Source: Anaerolineae bacterium (GTDB lineage Bacteria > Chloroflexota > Anaerolineae > Aggregatilineales > Aggregatilineaceae). Taken from it: a stretch of DNA of 64,000 nt. The position numbers were made by a program, and so were the translations under genes. Positions 1-8,968 of this stretch are shown piece after piece. The notes beneath the pieces were generated by a model. The model searched no databases, was not told the DNA's origin, and worked only from the letters and a program-made list of their open reading frames with translations. Positions within the stretch are counted from its first letter, which is position 1. Each line of letters begins with the position of its first letter. The stretch covers positions 280,603 to 344,602 of the forward strand of contig JAOSJP010000039.1 of NCBI GenBank assembly GCA_027494015.1, in the 5' to 3' direction.

Positions 1-776
1 GAGCAGATGGGCCTGACGCCCACCGCCGAAGACGCCGAGGCGCGCGAAGCAGCCTTCTTCAGCCTGTGGACGAGCGTGCCGGTGAGTGACCTGGCCGCCA
101 GCGCGGACGCGCAGGCGTTCATCGCCGACTGGTACGCGGGCGCAGAGGCGGCGTCTGGCCTGGTGCGCGACGACTTCGCGGTTCTGTTCGCCACCGAAGC
201 GTTGCGCACCCGGCTCTATGAGCACCTGGCCGCCAGCGTGCCCACCGAGGAGTCGGCGGTGCGCTCGCGGCACATTCTGTGCAGCTTCCACCCGCAGAAC
301 GTGAGCGACACCACCCCCCCCACCGCCGAAGAGCGCGCCGCCGCGCAAAGCTGCATGCGGGGCGCGCAGGCGCGGCTGGCGACAGGCGAGTCGTTCGCGG
401 GGGTGGCCGCCGCGCTATCCGACGACCAGGGTAGCGCGTCTCAGGGCGGCGACTTGGGCTGGGTGCTGCTCAGCTTCCTGACCGAGGGTATGCCGACGCC
501 GTCCGCGATGCCGCACTCAACGCCATCATCGGGCCGGTGGAGACCGAGTTCGGTCTGCACCTGATCGAGGTGCTCGACCGGCGGGTGCAGGAACTCACGA
601 CGGAGGAACTCGATGCGACGCGCCAGGGCTACTTTGACCTGTGGATCGAGTCGCTGCGCGAGGACGCGACCCTGACGCGCGCCCCGGATTGGGATGCCGG
701 CGTGCCCGCCGAGCCAGCCCTGGCCGACCTGGACGCGCCCGTGCTGGAGGCGATTGAGCGGCTGAGGGCGCGTTAG
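1..776 (+). CDS. parvulin-type peptidyl-prolyl isomerase, 5'-partial, with one frame break
   Basis: The gene is open to the left edge of the window, so the true start lies outside. The readable part has a helical segment, then a rotamase core with SRHIL near the centre and GDLGW in the second half, both typical of the PpiC/SurA parvulin family, which helps proline-limited folding of exported proteins. After GDLGWVLLSFLTEG the frame breaks. The reading continues one base back as YADAV and ends at 776 with a coherent C-terminal tail (LHLIEVLDRRVQEL). Adding one G to the GGG run at 486-488 restores a single protein. I read this as a sequencing deletion rather than a true pseudogene. Substrate and signal peptide are unseen. 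Confidence 0.75.
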
Positions 777-844
777 GGGGCGCGGCGCGCCCGTAGGGAT
801 GCCGCCCGCGCGCACGACTGTACTCAGAGAAGGGATGGTGGACG

Positions 845-1372
845 ATGCAATCGCAAGCGAGCGTTCGCCAGGGCTATGTCGCCGGGGAGTTCATGACGCG
901 CACCTACCGCATCAGCGGCGAGGTCGAGCTGCGCGGCATCCCCGTGCTCGACCAGCTCAACGACCATAACGCGCTGTTCCTGAGCCTGGAGCGCATGTTC
1001 ATCTCGCCGCTGCTCGACCCGGCAACGCTGACCGGCAGCTTCGCGCACGGCGAAGTGCGCAAGGACTCGCTGGGCGTCGTCGTGCTGAGTCAGTGGCGCG
1101 ACGGGCTGCCGCAGCGCGAGGGCCGCTATGCGGGCCGCGACCATGTGGATCACGAGGTGCTGGTTGTGGTGGCCGGGTTCGAGGTGACGGGGGCCATCCG
1201 GCTGCACCCATCGGTCAGCGTGACCAACCTGGTGCGCACCACGCCGGAACACTTCATCCCGGTTTTTGACGCGCGCGCGACGCTCACCGCGCGTCGTAAT
1301 ATTATCTTCAAGGGTGGCGCCATCCTCGTCAATCGCAGCCATATTGAGGTCTTCGCCATGCTCAAGGACTGA
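845..1372 (+). CDS. conserved hypothetical protein, 175 aa
   Basis: No family is recognised with certainty. The protein is soluble, with no signal peptide or membrane segment, and has a beta-rich pattern: two stretches (about residues 15-75 and 95-175) of alternating hydrophobic strands, including VLVVVAGFEVTGAIRLHP. The start at 845 follows a purine-rich GAAGGGATGG stretch; an ATG at 893 is the alternative. It sits between an isomerase fragment and a receiver-TadZ gene, 52 bp upstream of the latter, so co-transcription is possible. It resembles the small beta-barrel-like proteins of unknown role seen beside signalling genes in Chloroflexota, but this is inference only. Confidence 0.6.
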   Translation: MQSQASVRQGYVAGEFMTRTYRISGEVELRGIPVLDQLNDHNALFLSLERMFISPLLDPATLTGSFAHGEVRKDSLGVVVLSQWRDGLPQREGRYAGRDHVDHEVLVVVAGFEVTGAIRLHPSVSVTNLVRTTPEHFIPVFDARATLTARRNIIFKGGAILVNRSHIEVFAMLKD

Positions 1373-1424
1373 GCCACTCGCCAGTGTATTGTTGCGTGCA
1401 GGGAGCCAATCTAAGGACCCGGTC

Positions 1425-2711
1425 ATGTCCCGTATACTGCTAATTGACGACGACATCAACTTGCTGCAAATGGTCAAGCTGATGCTGGAGCGCGTCGGCC
1501 ACCAGGTGGAGACCGCCAAAGACGGCGCAAAAGGTCTTGAGATGGCGGCGCAGACTCAGCCGGAGCTGGCCATCATTGACGTGATGATGTCCGGCCTGAG
1601 CGGCTACGACGTGGTGCGCAAGCTGCGCGAAGACCCGCGCACGGCTTCCCTGCCGGTTGTCATCCTGACCGCGCGCAGCCAGCCGATGGACAAGGAGATG
1701 GCGCTGGAGGCGGGCGCGAATGCGTTCCTGTCCAAGCCCGTCACCGCCCAGGAGCTAACCGAGCGCGTGGATGCCGTGATCCGCGCTGGCGTCCGCTACC
1801 GCGTGCACACCGGCCTGCTCACCGAGCCGATCCCACCGCGGGCGGGCGAGATGCCGGGCTTGCTGACGCCCGTCCCGCCTCCCCTGCCGCGCCCGACGCC
1901 GTCCCCTGCGCCCCCTGCGCCCGTCGCGCGCCCGTCGGGGCGCGTGCCCATCGGCGTCGAAGACCAGGCCCAGCCCGCCGCTGCGCCGCCCGTCCAGTTG
2001 CCGGTGACGACGGTGATCAGTCTGCGCGGTGGCACGGGCTGCACGACTATCGCCATCAACCTGGCGCTGGCCCTGGCCGCCCAGACACGGCGCGTGTGCA
2101 TCACCGATCTGAGCGCCGTCGGCGGGCATGTGCCGCTCTACCTGCACCTCAAGCCGCAGCATTCGTGGCAGGACTTCCTCGGTCAGGGGGACTCGCCCGA
2201 CCTGCGCGCTCTCGGCGGGTTGCTGGCTCAGCACGAGCCATCGGGGGTCGCTGTGCTGGCTGCGCCGCCGCGCCCGGCGGATGGGACGCTGTCTGCTGCC
2301 GCTGCGCAGCACGTCTTGCGCGAGCTGGCGGCCACCTATAACCCGGTGGTGGCCGATGCACGCCAGCTTGACCCGGCAGTGCGCGGCGCATTGCAGGTAT
2401 CCAGCTCGGTCGTCGTCGTGATGAGCGACGATCCCCCCTCGGTGCAGACCACCAGCCAACTGCTGGCTATGCTGAGCGCGATGGACATTGAGATGGGGCG
2501 CATCCGCGTGGTGCTCAACCACGTGCGGCCCACGTTCGACGTGCCCGCCGACGCCATTCAGAAGGCGCTCAAGCGCCCGATCTCGGTGGATGTGCCCTAC
2601 GAGCCGGGTCAGCCCGTCGCCATCCGGCGCGGGACGCCGCTGGTCAGCGCCAGGCCCGACAGCCCGTTCGCCCAGAGCATCCAGCAATTGGCCCGGACAG
2701 TTGTCTCATGA
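1425..2711 (+). CDS. receiver domain-TadZ/CpaE-like ATPase fusion
   Basis: 428 aa. Residues 1-120 form a CheY-like receiver (LLIDDD acidic pocket, phospho-acceptor Asp in IIDVMM, Lys in LSKPV). A Pro-rich linker (about 145-190) follows. Then comes a MinD/ParA-type P-loop domain (about 195-428) with the deviant Walker A GGTGCTT and a switch-like Asp in ITDLSAVGG. This receiver-ATPase order is typical of TadZ/CpaE, which places Tad pilus machinery at a cell pole. The start at 1425 is chosen because the receiver begins there; the longer open frame upstream is unrelated. No other tad/cpa gene is present within this window, so a Tad role is inferred from architecture only. Confidence 0.8.
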   Translation: MSRILLIDDDINLLQMVKLMLERVGHQVETAKDGAKGLEMAAQTQPELAIIDVMMSGLSGYDVVRKLREDPRTASLPVVILTARSQPMDKEMALEAGANAFLSKPVTAQELTERVDAVIRAGVRYRVHTGLLTEPIPPRAGEMPGLLTPVPPPLPRPTPSPAPPAPVARPSGRVPIGVEDQAQPAAAPPVQLPVTTVISLRGGTGCTTIAINLALALAAQTRRVCITDLSAVGGHVPLYLHLKPQHSWQDFLGQGDSPDLRALGGLLAQHEPSGVAVLAAPPRPADGTLSAAAAQHVLRELAATYNPVVADARQLDPAVRGALQVSSSVVVVMSDDPPSVQTTSQLLAMLSAMDIEMGRIRVVLNHVRPTFDVPADAIQKALKRPISVDVPYEPGQPVAIRRGTPLVSARPDSPFAQSIQQLARTVVS

Positions 2712-2765
2712 CGCGCAGCCGTCGTATAACCTGATGTGCGCCACGTGCGACAAGAAAGGCACCTT

Positions 2766-4385
2766 ATGAGCAGACGACTCACGATTGGCTTCCCTGCGTT
2801 CCTCGCCCTGGCGAGCGTGCTGGCGCTTGGCGCTGTTCCGCTCGCCTGGGGCAGCGGAGCCGCGCGGCAAGCCGATCCTACTCAGCAGCAGCAGACGATT
2901 GACGCCCTTGTGCAGGAGCGCTTCACCCAGACAGCGGCGGTGCAGCAGCAGATCGGGATGACCCAGACGGCGGAGGCCGCCACCCTCTTCGCGCCGACGC
3001 TGACCGCCGCCTTCGAGGCGACCGTGGAAGCGGTCTTCAACCAGGCGCTGACCGCGACCGCCGCGCCTCAGGCGACGGCGACCGCCGAAGCCTTCGTCCA
3101 GGCGATGCCCGGCGTGGTCGCCGCCCTGGAAGCCATCGCCGACGAGCGGGGCGAAGCGATCATCCGCTGGCTGGGCGAGAACCAGGTCGCCCTGGAGGCC
3201 ATGCTGGCCGCCAACCCGCTGACCGGGCTGGACAACGAGGCCCTGGCCGCGCTGCTGAAATCCACCCTGGCCAGCCAGAGCCGTTTCAGCGCCCTGTTCG
3301 TGTACGACCTCAACGGGGCGGTGCTGGCCGCCACCGATTTCGCCCTGAGCGGCGCGCAGGTGGCCGAGCAGCCCTACTTCCGCGCCAGCCTGAGCGGGCC
3401 GCTGACCCAGCCGCCCGTTCTGGAGGCGGCGAGCGGGACGCTGCTCATGATCGTCACCCGCCCGATCTTCGACATCGAGGGGGCGACGGTGGGCGTGCTG
3501 GCGGGCATGGTCAACCTGGCCACGCTCGACGACCTGTTCGCCGAGCCGACGGCTTACGAGCAGCAGATCGCCACCTATCTTGAGGTGGAGATAGGGGCGT
3601 CCAGCTACCTGGTGGCTGGCGCCAACCGCACCGTGCTCGCCCCGGCAGACCTGGCCGCCGACGCGCGCGTGGACAGCAGCAGCATTGCGCGGGCGCTGGC
3701 CGGCGAGAGCGGCGTGGCCCCGTCTTATAACTGGCGCGGCGAAGCGGTAGCCAGCGCGTTTCGCTGGGTGCCGGCCCTGAACGCGGCGCTGATCGTGGAG
3801 GTGCCGATGGAGCGGGCGATCCAACTGGGCGCGACGCTGCCCACCCCCACGCCCACGCCCTCCATCACCCCGACGCCGCTGCCCGCCTCGCCGACGCCGC
3901 GCCCGGAGATCTTCCCGACCAACACCGTCGCCCAGGTGCAGATCGCCGAGCAGGTCTTCGAGCACGGGCGCATGTTCTGGATTCGCCACACCCGCCAGAT
4001 CTGGGTGATGGTCAACGTCCCGCAGGACAACGCGGGGGGCGACTGGTTCTGCTACAACGACACGTTCGAGGAAGGCGAAACGGAGATTGATCCCAGCCTG
4101 GTGCCACCGGGGGGGCTGTACCAGCCCCGGCGCGGCTTCGGCAAGCTGTGGCGCAGTCATGAAGAACTGAAGGGCGCGCTCGGCTGGGCGGTGACGCCGG
4201 AGTTCGAGCTGACCAGCAACTACACTTACATCGCAGGCGGCTACGTTCAGGGCGTGCAGTACTTCCCCGGCCCCGGCGAGCACCGCCTGACTACGCTCTA
4301 CAACGAGAGCATCTCCTTCTTCGAGTCCGACATCCGCGGGGACTGCCTGGGCGGAAGCTGGCGGATGACGACCAACACGCCGTGA
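2766..4385 (+). CDS. secreted Cache-like sensor-type protein
   Basis: 539 aa. An N-terminal signal peptide or anchor (residues 5-30) is followed by a Gln/Thr/Ala-rich helical region rich in QTA repeats (about 35-115). Next is a segment with the look of an extracellular Cache/PAS-like sensing domain (about 165-365; FVYDLNGAVLAATD, then YFRASLSG). A short PTPTPS linker (about 360-385) leads to a C-terminal beta-rich domain (about 390-539) ending near LGWAV...GGYVQG. No kinase, GGDEF or methyl-accepting part follows, so it is a free-standing extracellular protein of unknown function. The start MSRR is preferred over an upstream in-frame ATG at 2736 because it is followed directly by the signal sequence. 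A palindromic terminator follows. Confidence 0.7.
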   Translation: MSRRLTIGFPAFLALASVLALGAVPLAWGSGAARQADPTQQQQTIDALVQERFTQTAAVQQQIGMTQTAEAATLFAPTLTAAFEATVEAVFNQALTATAAPQATATAEAFVQAMPGVVAALEAIADERGEAIIRWLGENQVALEAMLAANPLTGLDNEALAALLKSTLASQSRFSALFVYDLNGAVLAATDFALSGAQVAEQPYFRASLSGPLTQPPVLEAASGTLLMIVTRPIFDIEGATVGVLAGMVNLATLDDLFAEPTAYEQQIATYLEVEIGASSYLVAGANRTVLAPADLAADARVDSSSIARALAGESGVAPSYNWRGEAVASAFRWVPALNAALIVEVPMERAIQLGATLPTPTPTPSITPTPLPASPTPRPEIFPTNTVAQVQIAEQVFEHGRMFWIRHTRQIWVMVNVPQDNAGGDWFCYNDTFEEGETEIDPSLVPPGGLYQPRRGFGKLWRSHEELKGALGWAVTPEFELTSNYTYIAGGYVQGVQYFPGPGEHRLTTLYNESISFFESDIRGDCLGGSWRMTTNTP

Positions 4386-4422
4386 CCGGGCGCTGTCCTT
4401 GCACGGCTTCACGACCGGCATC

Positions 4423-4466
4423 AGACTTCCGAAGTTTTCGAAAACTTCGGAAGTCTCTCTTTTTGC
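4423..4466 (+). terminator. 34-bp perfect palindrome followed by T-rich run
   Basis: Bases 4423-4456 form a perfect 34-base palindrome centred on TTTTCGAAAA with arms containing CTTCCGAAG, followed by CTCTTTTTG. It lies 38 bp after the secreted Cache-like gene and fits an intrinsic terminator for it. The same CTTCCGAAG core recurs at several other intergenic sites, so it is also a member of a repeat family. Confidence 0.65.
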
Positions 4467-4551
4467 GATGTCTCCCGATGCGCTTTCTTCCCCACACTTG
4501 CGGGTCCACAAGCAGCCTGTTGCGAGGGGGAGTTCAGGAATGCTCGCTGAA

Positions 4552-4650
4552 GGCCTCCCCCTCAATCCCCCTCCAGCCGAGCTAGAGGGGGGACGATCAG
4601 GTAAACCGCTCGCCCCTTCCCCTGGCTTTGCTGGGGGAAGGGGCCAGGGG
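4552..4650. repeat. intergenic repeat with CCCTCCAGCCGAGCTAGAGGG core
   Basis: C-rich then G-rich segment with a hairpin around the AGCCGAGCT core, followed by CCCCTTCCCC...GGGGAAGGGG arms. A related copy in inverted orientation is at 29262-29362. No coding potential. Confidence 0.6.
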
Positions 4651-4702
4651 ATAGGGGCGTTCTGGCGGATGCCTCACAACTTGTTCGTGCGCCCCCGCAC
4701 TT

Positions 4703-5157
4703 GGGTGCATGCAAAACCTGTCAGGTAGGGGCGCTGCTCTGTGTTACCCGCTGTAGGGTTACACCACCAAGAGACGCCGCAGGGTTATACCAACCCAACA
4801 CGGGACAGGAACCGTCCAGCGGGTGCCTCACAAGCCAGCGTCAGTCGTCTGTGGCGCTGCCTACTGAGTCTGACGCGAGCATGAGTGCCCGCAGGGTCAC
4901 GCTCCGAGACGGGGTTGAGGGGCAGTTCCGGCTGTCGTCGCCGACAGGTGGTAAAACCCTATGGCCGGATTCCGTAGCATAACCCTACAGCGGGTGACAC
5001 TCTGCTGCGCCCCCTTGACCTCACCCCCGCTCGGCGCTGACGCGCCTCGCCGCCCCCTCTCCGTCAACGGAGAGGGGGCAAGCCGAGCGCAGCGAGGCTG
5101 GGGGTGAGGTCAATACCCCCGCGTCCAGCGAGTCGCTGTCAACTTTTGCACGCACCC
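4703..5157. repeat. full-length R1 composite repeat carrying a nested insert
   Basis: Outer ends are GGGTGCATGCAAAA (4703-4716) and TTTTGCACGCACCC (ending 5156), a terminal inverted repeat. Inside are the module CTGTCAGGTAGGGGCGCTGCTCT, a nested 261-bp element (4741-5001), and the R1 core (5018-5111) with its palindrome CCCTCTCCGTCAACGGAGAG. Comparison with the uninterrupted copy at 27225-27419 shows where the nested element entered. The whole 4386-5323 gap holds repeats and no gene. Confidence 0.75.
4741..5001. mobile_element. 261-bp MITE-like element with 21-bp terminal inverted repeats (R3)
   Basis: The left end GTGTTACCCGCTGTAGGGTTA matches the inverted right end (4981-5001) at 20 of 21 bases. 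The flanking TCT is present on both sides (4738-4740 and 5002-5004), while uninterrupted copies of the host repeat have a single TCT at that point (GCTGCTCTGCTGCG). This is a direct sign of a 3-bp target duplication. There is no credible ORF inside, so it is probably a non-autonomous transposon mobilised in trans. The transposase family is unknown. Confidence 0.75.
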
Positions 5158-5323
5158 CCACACTTGCCACCCCTGGCAGGGTTGTGCATAATCCTGCTTA
5201 TAGGTGGGGCAGAGACGCCTGTCATACAGCGCAGGGACTTCCCAGAGCGGGCCAGCGCGCGCGGAGCGCTCGTTCCGGCAGGCTGGCCCTTCAATGACTG
5301 ACCGGCGCCACAGGGGAGCGAAC

Positions 5324-6774
5324 ATGAGCGAGCCGATAGAGATTCCGCTCGAAGAAGAATGGTCATCGGACGACAACGGGGACGCGCGCCAGGAGACGCC
5401 GCTCACAACCGACCAGGCGCTGCGCGAGGTCTTGCGCGCGCCGGCGCACCCCGCCGAGCTGGACATCCCGCACAGCCTGGTGATTGACATCCTGCTGCGC
5501 ATGATGTTCAACGAGGGCGAAGTCTCGCTGCGTCGCTTCGGTGAGGTGACGCGCCTGGAACTGAAGCTGCTCGATCATATCCTGATCAAGCTGCAAGAGG
5601 AGCACATCGTCGAGGTGGTCAGCGCCGGCGGCGTGGGCCGCCTGGGGTACGCCTACAGCCTGTCCGACGCCGGCACCAAGCGCGCGCACGACGCCCTGGC
5701 GCGCAGCCAGTACATCGGCCCTGTGCCGGTGCCCGTCGAGAAGTATACCGAGATCGTTCTGCTGCAGACGCAGCACGGAATGGACATCTCTCCCCAGCGC
5801 GTCCAGCAGGCCATCGCGCATCTGGTGCTGCCGGACAGCTTTCACCGGCGCATTGGCCCCGCGCTCAGCGTCGGGAATTCCATGTTCCTCTACGGGCCGC
5901 CGGGCAACGGCAAGACGGACATCGCCCAGTCCATCGCCCGCCTGATCGCCGGCACTGCGCCAATCTGGGTGCCCTATGCCCTCACTGTCGGCGGGCACGT
6001 CGTCAGCGTCTACGATCCGCTCGTCTTCGAAGAAGTCCGGCTGACCAAAGACGACCTGCGCATGTTCAAGGCAGACACCGACAGCCAGGTAGACCGGCGC
6101 TTTGGGTACTTCAAGCGCCCGACCGTGATCGTCGGCGGCGAGCTGACCATGGCCGCGCTCGACCTGCGCTTCGACCCTGTGGCTAAGTTCTACGAGGCCC
6201 CGCTGCAGCTCAAGGCCAACGGCGGCATGTTCCTGATTGACGACTTCGGGCGGCAGATGATCTCGCCCTCCGAGCTGCTCAACCGCTGGGTGGTGCCCCT
6301 CGAGTCGCATGTGGATTACCTGCGCTTGCAGACCGGGCAGACCATCGCTGTGCCCTTCCAGCAGCTCATCGTGTTCAGCACCAACATCGAGCCGCGCCAC
6401 CTGGTGGACGACGCTTTTCTGCGCCGCATCCAGATGAAGATCAAAGTGGACAGGCCGGACGAGCGCGCGTTCTCGCACATCTTCGCCCTCTACGCGCAGC
6501 GGCTGGGCGTGCCGCTGGACAAAGAGGGGTTCTTCTACCTGCTGCAGAAGTGGTACCGCGAGCCAAACCGGCCCATGCAGGCCGTCCACCCGCGCGACAT
6601 TCTCCTAAAATCCTGGTGGCCATGGCCGATTACGAGGGCGTGCTGCCGCGCCTGATCCCGGAAGCCATTGACGCGGCGTGCGAGAGTTATTTCGTGGACA
6701 CCATTGAGGACGGCACGCCCACCATCCGCCAGACCTCTGTGCCTGGCCCGCGCCTCACGCCCCTGCCGCGCTGA
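5324..6774 (+). CDS. winged-helix AAA+ ATPase, one frame break near 3' end
   Basis: About 483 aa once repaired. Residues 45-130 look like a winged-helix domain. Residues about 150-400 are an AAA+ module: Walker A GPPGNGKT (191-198), Walker B MFLIDDF (about 302-308), a sensor-1-like FSTN, and an Arg-rich DDAFLRRIQ segment. The tail (ILVAMADYEG to TPLPR) is in a different frame; adding one A to the AAAA run at 6607-6610 joins it. The start at 5324 is chosen for AGGGGAG about 6 bases before ATG; an in-frame ATG at 5294 is less likely. The protein appears cytosolic. Function is unknown; it is reminiscent of predicted ATPases that remodel protein complexes. No operon partner is obvious. Confidence 0.75.
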
Positions 6775-6821
6775 GCGCCGCAGCGATCTCTAATATACCT
6801 GGTCGATCAGGAGCGGTTGTC

Positions 6822-6859
6822 GCGTGGAGGGGCGGGTGTGCAGACCCGCCCCTCCACGC
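6822..6859. repeat. 16-bp stem palindrome (R4 family)
   Basis: GCGTGGAGGGGCGGGT, six-base loop, ACCCGCCCCTCCACGC. Similar G-rich/C-rich perfect palindromes occur at 17845, 25157 and 45626. It could act as a bidirectional transcription stop, but there is no T-tract. Confidence 0.7.
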
Positions 6860-6911
6860 ATAGACGCTCGAACGCCTGCGGAGCCGGGTGCTGCTCTGCT
6901 GCGCCCCGGTT

Positions 6912-7006
6912 GACCTCACCCCCGCTCGGCGCTCACGCGCCTGGCCGCCCCCTCTCCGTTGACGGAGAGGGGGAAGAGCCGAGTGCAGCGAGGCTGGGGG
7001 TGAGGT
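6912..7006. repeat. R1 repeat copy with right outer end
   Basis: R1 core with ACCTCACCCCCGCTCGG left arm and palindromic centre CTCTCCGTTGACGGAGAG. It is followed by GTCGCTGACAACCTTTGCACGCACCCC (to about 7053), the outer terminal repeat. Fills the gap between the AAA+ ATPase and the peptidase. Confidence 0.85.
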
Positions 7007-7133
7007 TAATACCCCCACGTCAAACAAGTCGCTGACAACCTTTGCACGCACCCCGCGCGGGTGGTCAATCGGCGCGCGCGGCGTTATGCTCTGCAGATAG
7101 CGCCGCCCGACGAGGAGTCATGCTGTAGAAATC

Positions 7134-8954
7134 ATGCGACGTGCGTTCATCGTTCTGGGACTCGCCGCCGCGCTCATCGCGCCCGCGCTGCCGTTCTCTG
7201 TCGCCGCCCAGGAAACCGAGAGTCTCCCGGACGGCCCGCCCTTCCTGTTCCCGCTGGCCGGGCCGCCCGGCCCCACCACCTGGCTCTACGAGCAGCACTA
7301 CGGCAACACCATCGAGGCGTTCAACTTCGGCGACGAATGGTACATGCATGGCCAGGGGCTGCACTTCGGGCTGGACCTCGAAGCGCCGTGCGGCACGCCC
7401 GTGCGGGCTATCGCCGACGGAGTCGTGACCTACGTGGACGCGGAAGGCTGGGGAGCCGGGCCGCACAGTCTCGTGCTGATGCACCCCGGCACGGGCCTCG
7501 CCTCGTTCTACGGGCACCTGCTGCGCCAGCCGTCGTTTGTGCGCGGCGATACGGTCCAGCGCGGCGACGTGATCGGCCTCACCGGCGACCCCGACCTGTC
7601 GTGCCGCTCGCGCCCGCACCTGCACCTGGAGATTCGCCTCGATCACTACCAGACGGCGCTCAACCCGCTGCCTTTCTTCGACATGAACTGGCACATGCTG
7701 GCCAGCATCGGCCCCTTCGAGCACCCGTTTCAGCAGGACCTCAGCGCCCCCTTCCGCTGGATGACGCTGGAAACACAGCCGGCGGTGCGCTTCAGCGCGA
7801 ACCTGCTCAACAACTACCGCCAGCCCTGGCCGCCCAAGCTCGAACAGCAGCCGCCAGAGAGCGCTGCGCCCGCCCGCCGCCTGCCCGTCCTGCCCGACGA
7901 GCCGCAGGTGACGCGCACACCCGTTTCGCTGAGCGGGTGGAACGTGGGCGCGTGGTGGCATGGCGACGATGCGCAGGCCGTCTACGTGCTCGATGCGCTG
8001 CCCGGCGGGACGGCTGTCTTCCGCCAGCCGCTCGACGGATCGCCGCGCCAGCCCGTCGAGGAGACTCTCCCCTCGTACCGCTCGCCAGATGGCAGCATCC
8101 GCATCGAGCGCGACGGCGCGGTGGCCCGCCTCACCCGCCTGAGCGACGGCGCGCAGTGGGAAGTGGCGACGGGCGGCGCGTATCTCGCCGTGTCGCCGGG
8201 CGGGACGCGCCTGCTGTGGCAGGTGACTTACGGCGAGACCGTGCCGGGCAAGCCGGAGCCGGGCATCCGCGTCTGGGTGAGCGGGCTGGACGGGGCCGAC
8301 CCGCGCCTGGTCTACAACGGCGGCGGGCGCGTGCAGTGGCTCGACGATCATCGCCTGCTGATCAGCCGCCGCGTGAGCTACACCGCAGCGACGCAGCTTT
8401 CCATCCTCGATCTGGACGCCGAGGGGCCTGAGCCGGCGCTGCTGGGCGAGTACACCAATCTGCGCGACGTGCAGGTAGCGCCCGGCGGCCAGAGCATCGT
8501 CTTCTACCTGCCCTTCCAGGAAGACCCGGCGGACAGCGGCGTGTACGTCCAGCGCACGGCGCCGGGAGCGCCCGCGCGCAGGCTGCCCTTCTTCGGCGCG
8601 TACCGCTGGCGCGATGCGCGCTGGCTCTATACGCTCAGCTTCGACGCGGGCCAGGGCGCGCACGCGCTGGGCCTGGCCGACACCCTCACCGCAACGCATC
8701 GCTGGCTGACCGACCCGCAGACGCTGCCCATCCGCGTGGCGAATGGCGATTGGAGCGTCTCGCCGGACGGGGCGCACATCGTCTACGTGGACCTGCAGGA
8801 TTACGGGCTGTACCTGCTGGAGTTCGCGGCGGGCGAGGCGTGCTCGTCGTGTGCACAGAGAGATTTCGGATTGCGGATTGCGAATTGCGAATTGCGAAAT
8901 CTTCTCCACGGGGCGGGTTCAAGGGCGGGAGGCGTTGGGAATGCCTGGGGCTGA
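7134..8954 (+). CDS. secreted M23 family metallopeptidase with beta-propeller-like C-terminal region
   Basis: 606 aa. Signal peptide at residues 1-25 (AAALIAPALPFSVAAQ). The LytM/M23 domain spans about 60-185, with the zinc motif HFGLDLEAP (about 77) and HLHLE (about 162); this family cleaves peptidoglycan cross-bridges or links. From about 260 onward there is a repeating WD/YWTD-like pattern (SPDGSIRIERDG, SPGGTRLLW, APGGQSIVFYL, SPDGAHIVYVD) suggesting a beta-propeller. The normal end appears to be near LLEFAAGE. The last about 38 residues are translated from an intergenic ATTGCG-type repeat (8866-8905), so the natural C-terminus has probably been overwritten. It probably acts outside the cytoplasmic membrane on cell wall. 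Confidence 0.85.
   Translation: MRRAFIVLGLAAALIAPALPFSVAAQETESLPDGPPFLFPLAGPPGPTTWLYEQHYGNTIEAFNFGDEWYMHGQGLHFGLDLEAPCGTPVRAIADGVVTYVDAEGWGAGPHSLVLMHPGTGLASFYGHLLRQPSFVRGDTVQRGDVIGLTGDPDLSCRSRPHLHLEIRLDHYQTALNPLPFFDMNWHMLASIGPFEHPFQQDLSAPFRWMTLETQPAVRFSANLLNNYRQPWPPKLEQQPPESAAPARRLPVLPDEPQVTRTPVSLSGWNVGAWWHGDDAQAVYVLDALPGGTAVFRQPLDGSPRQPVEETLPSYRSPDGSIRIERDGAVARLTRLSDGAQWEVATGGAYLAVSPGGTRLLWQVTYGETVPGKPEPGIRVWVSGLDGADPRLVYNGGGRVQWLDDHRLLISRRVSYTAATQLSILDLDAEGPEPALLGEYTNLRDVQVAPGGQSIVFYLPFQEDPADSGVYVQRTAPGAPARRLPFFGAYRWRDARWLYTLSFDAGQGAHALGLADTLTATHRWLTDPQTLPIRVANGDWSVSPDGAHIVYVDLQDYGLYLLEFAAGEACSSCAQRDFGLRIANCELRNLLHGAGSRAGGVGNAWG
8866..8905. repeat. ATTGCG(A/G)ATT tandem heptamer-type repeat (R5 family)
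   Basis: Run of GGATTGCG and GAATTGCG units at the 3' end of the M23 gene and inside its reading frame. The same word is found at 14059-14093, 50926-50985 and 51344-51531. Confidence 0.8.
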
Positions 8955-8968
8955 GAGCCGTCCTTGAC

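Noticed and set aside
2706..4565. 619-aa antisense ORF opposite the Cache-like protein
   Set aside because: Shadow of a high-GC gene; no ribosome site, odd Arg/Gly/His composition.
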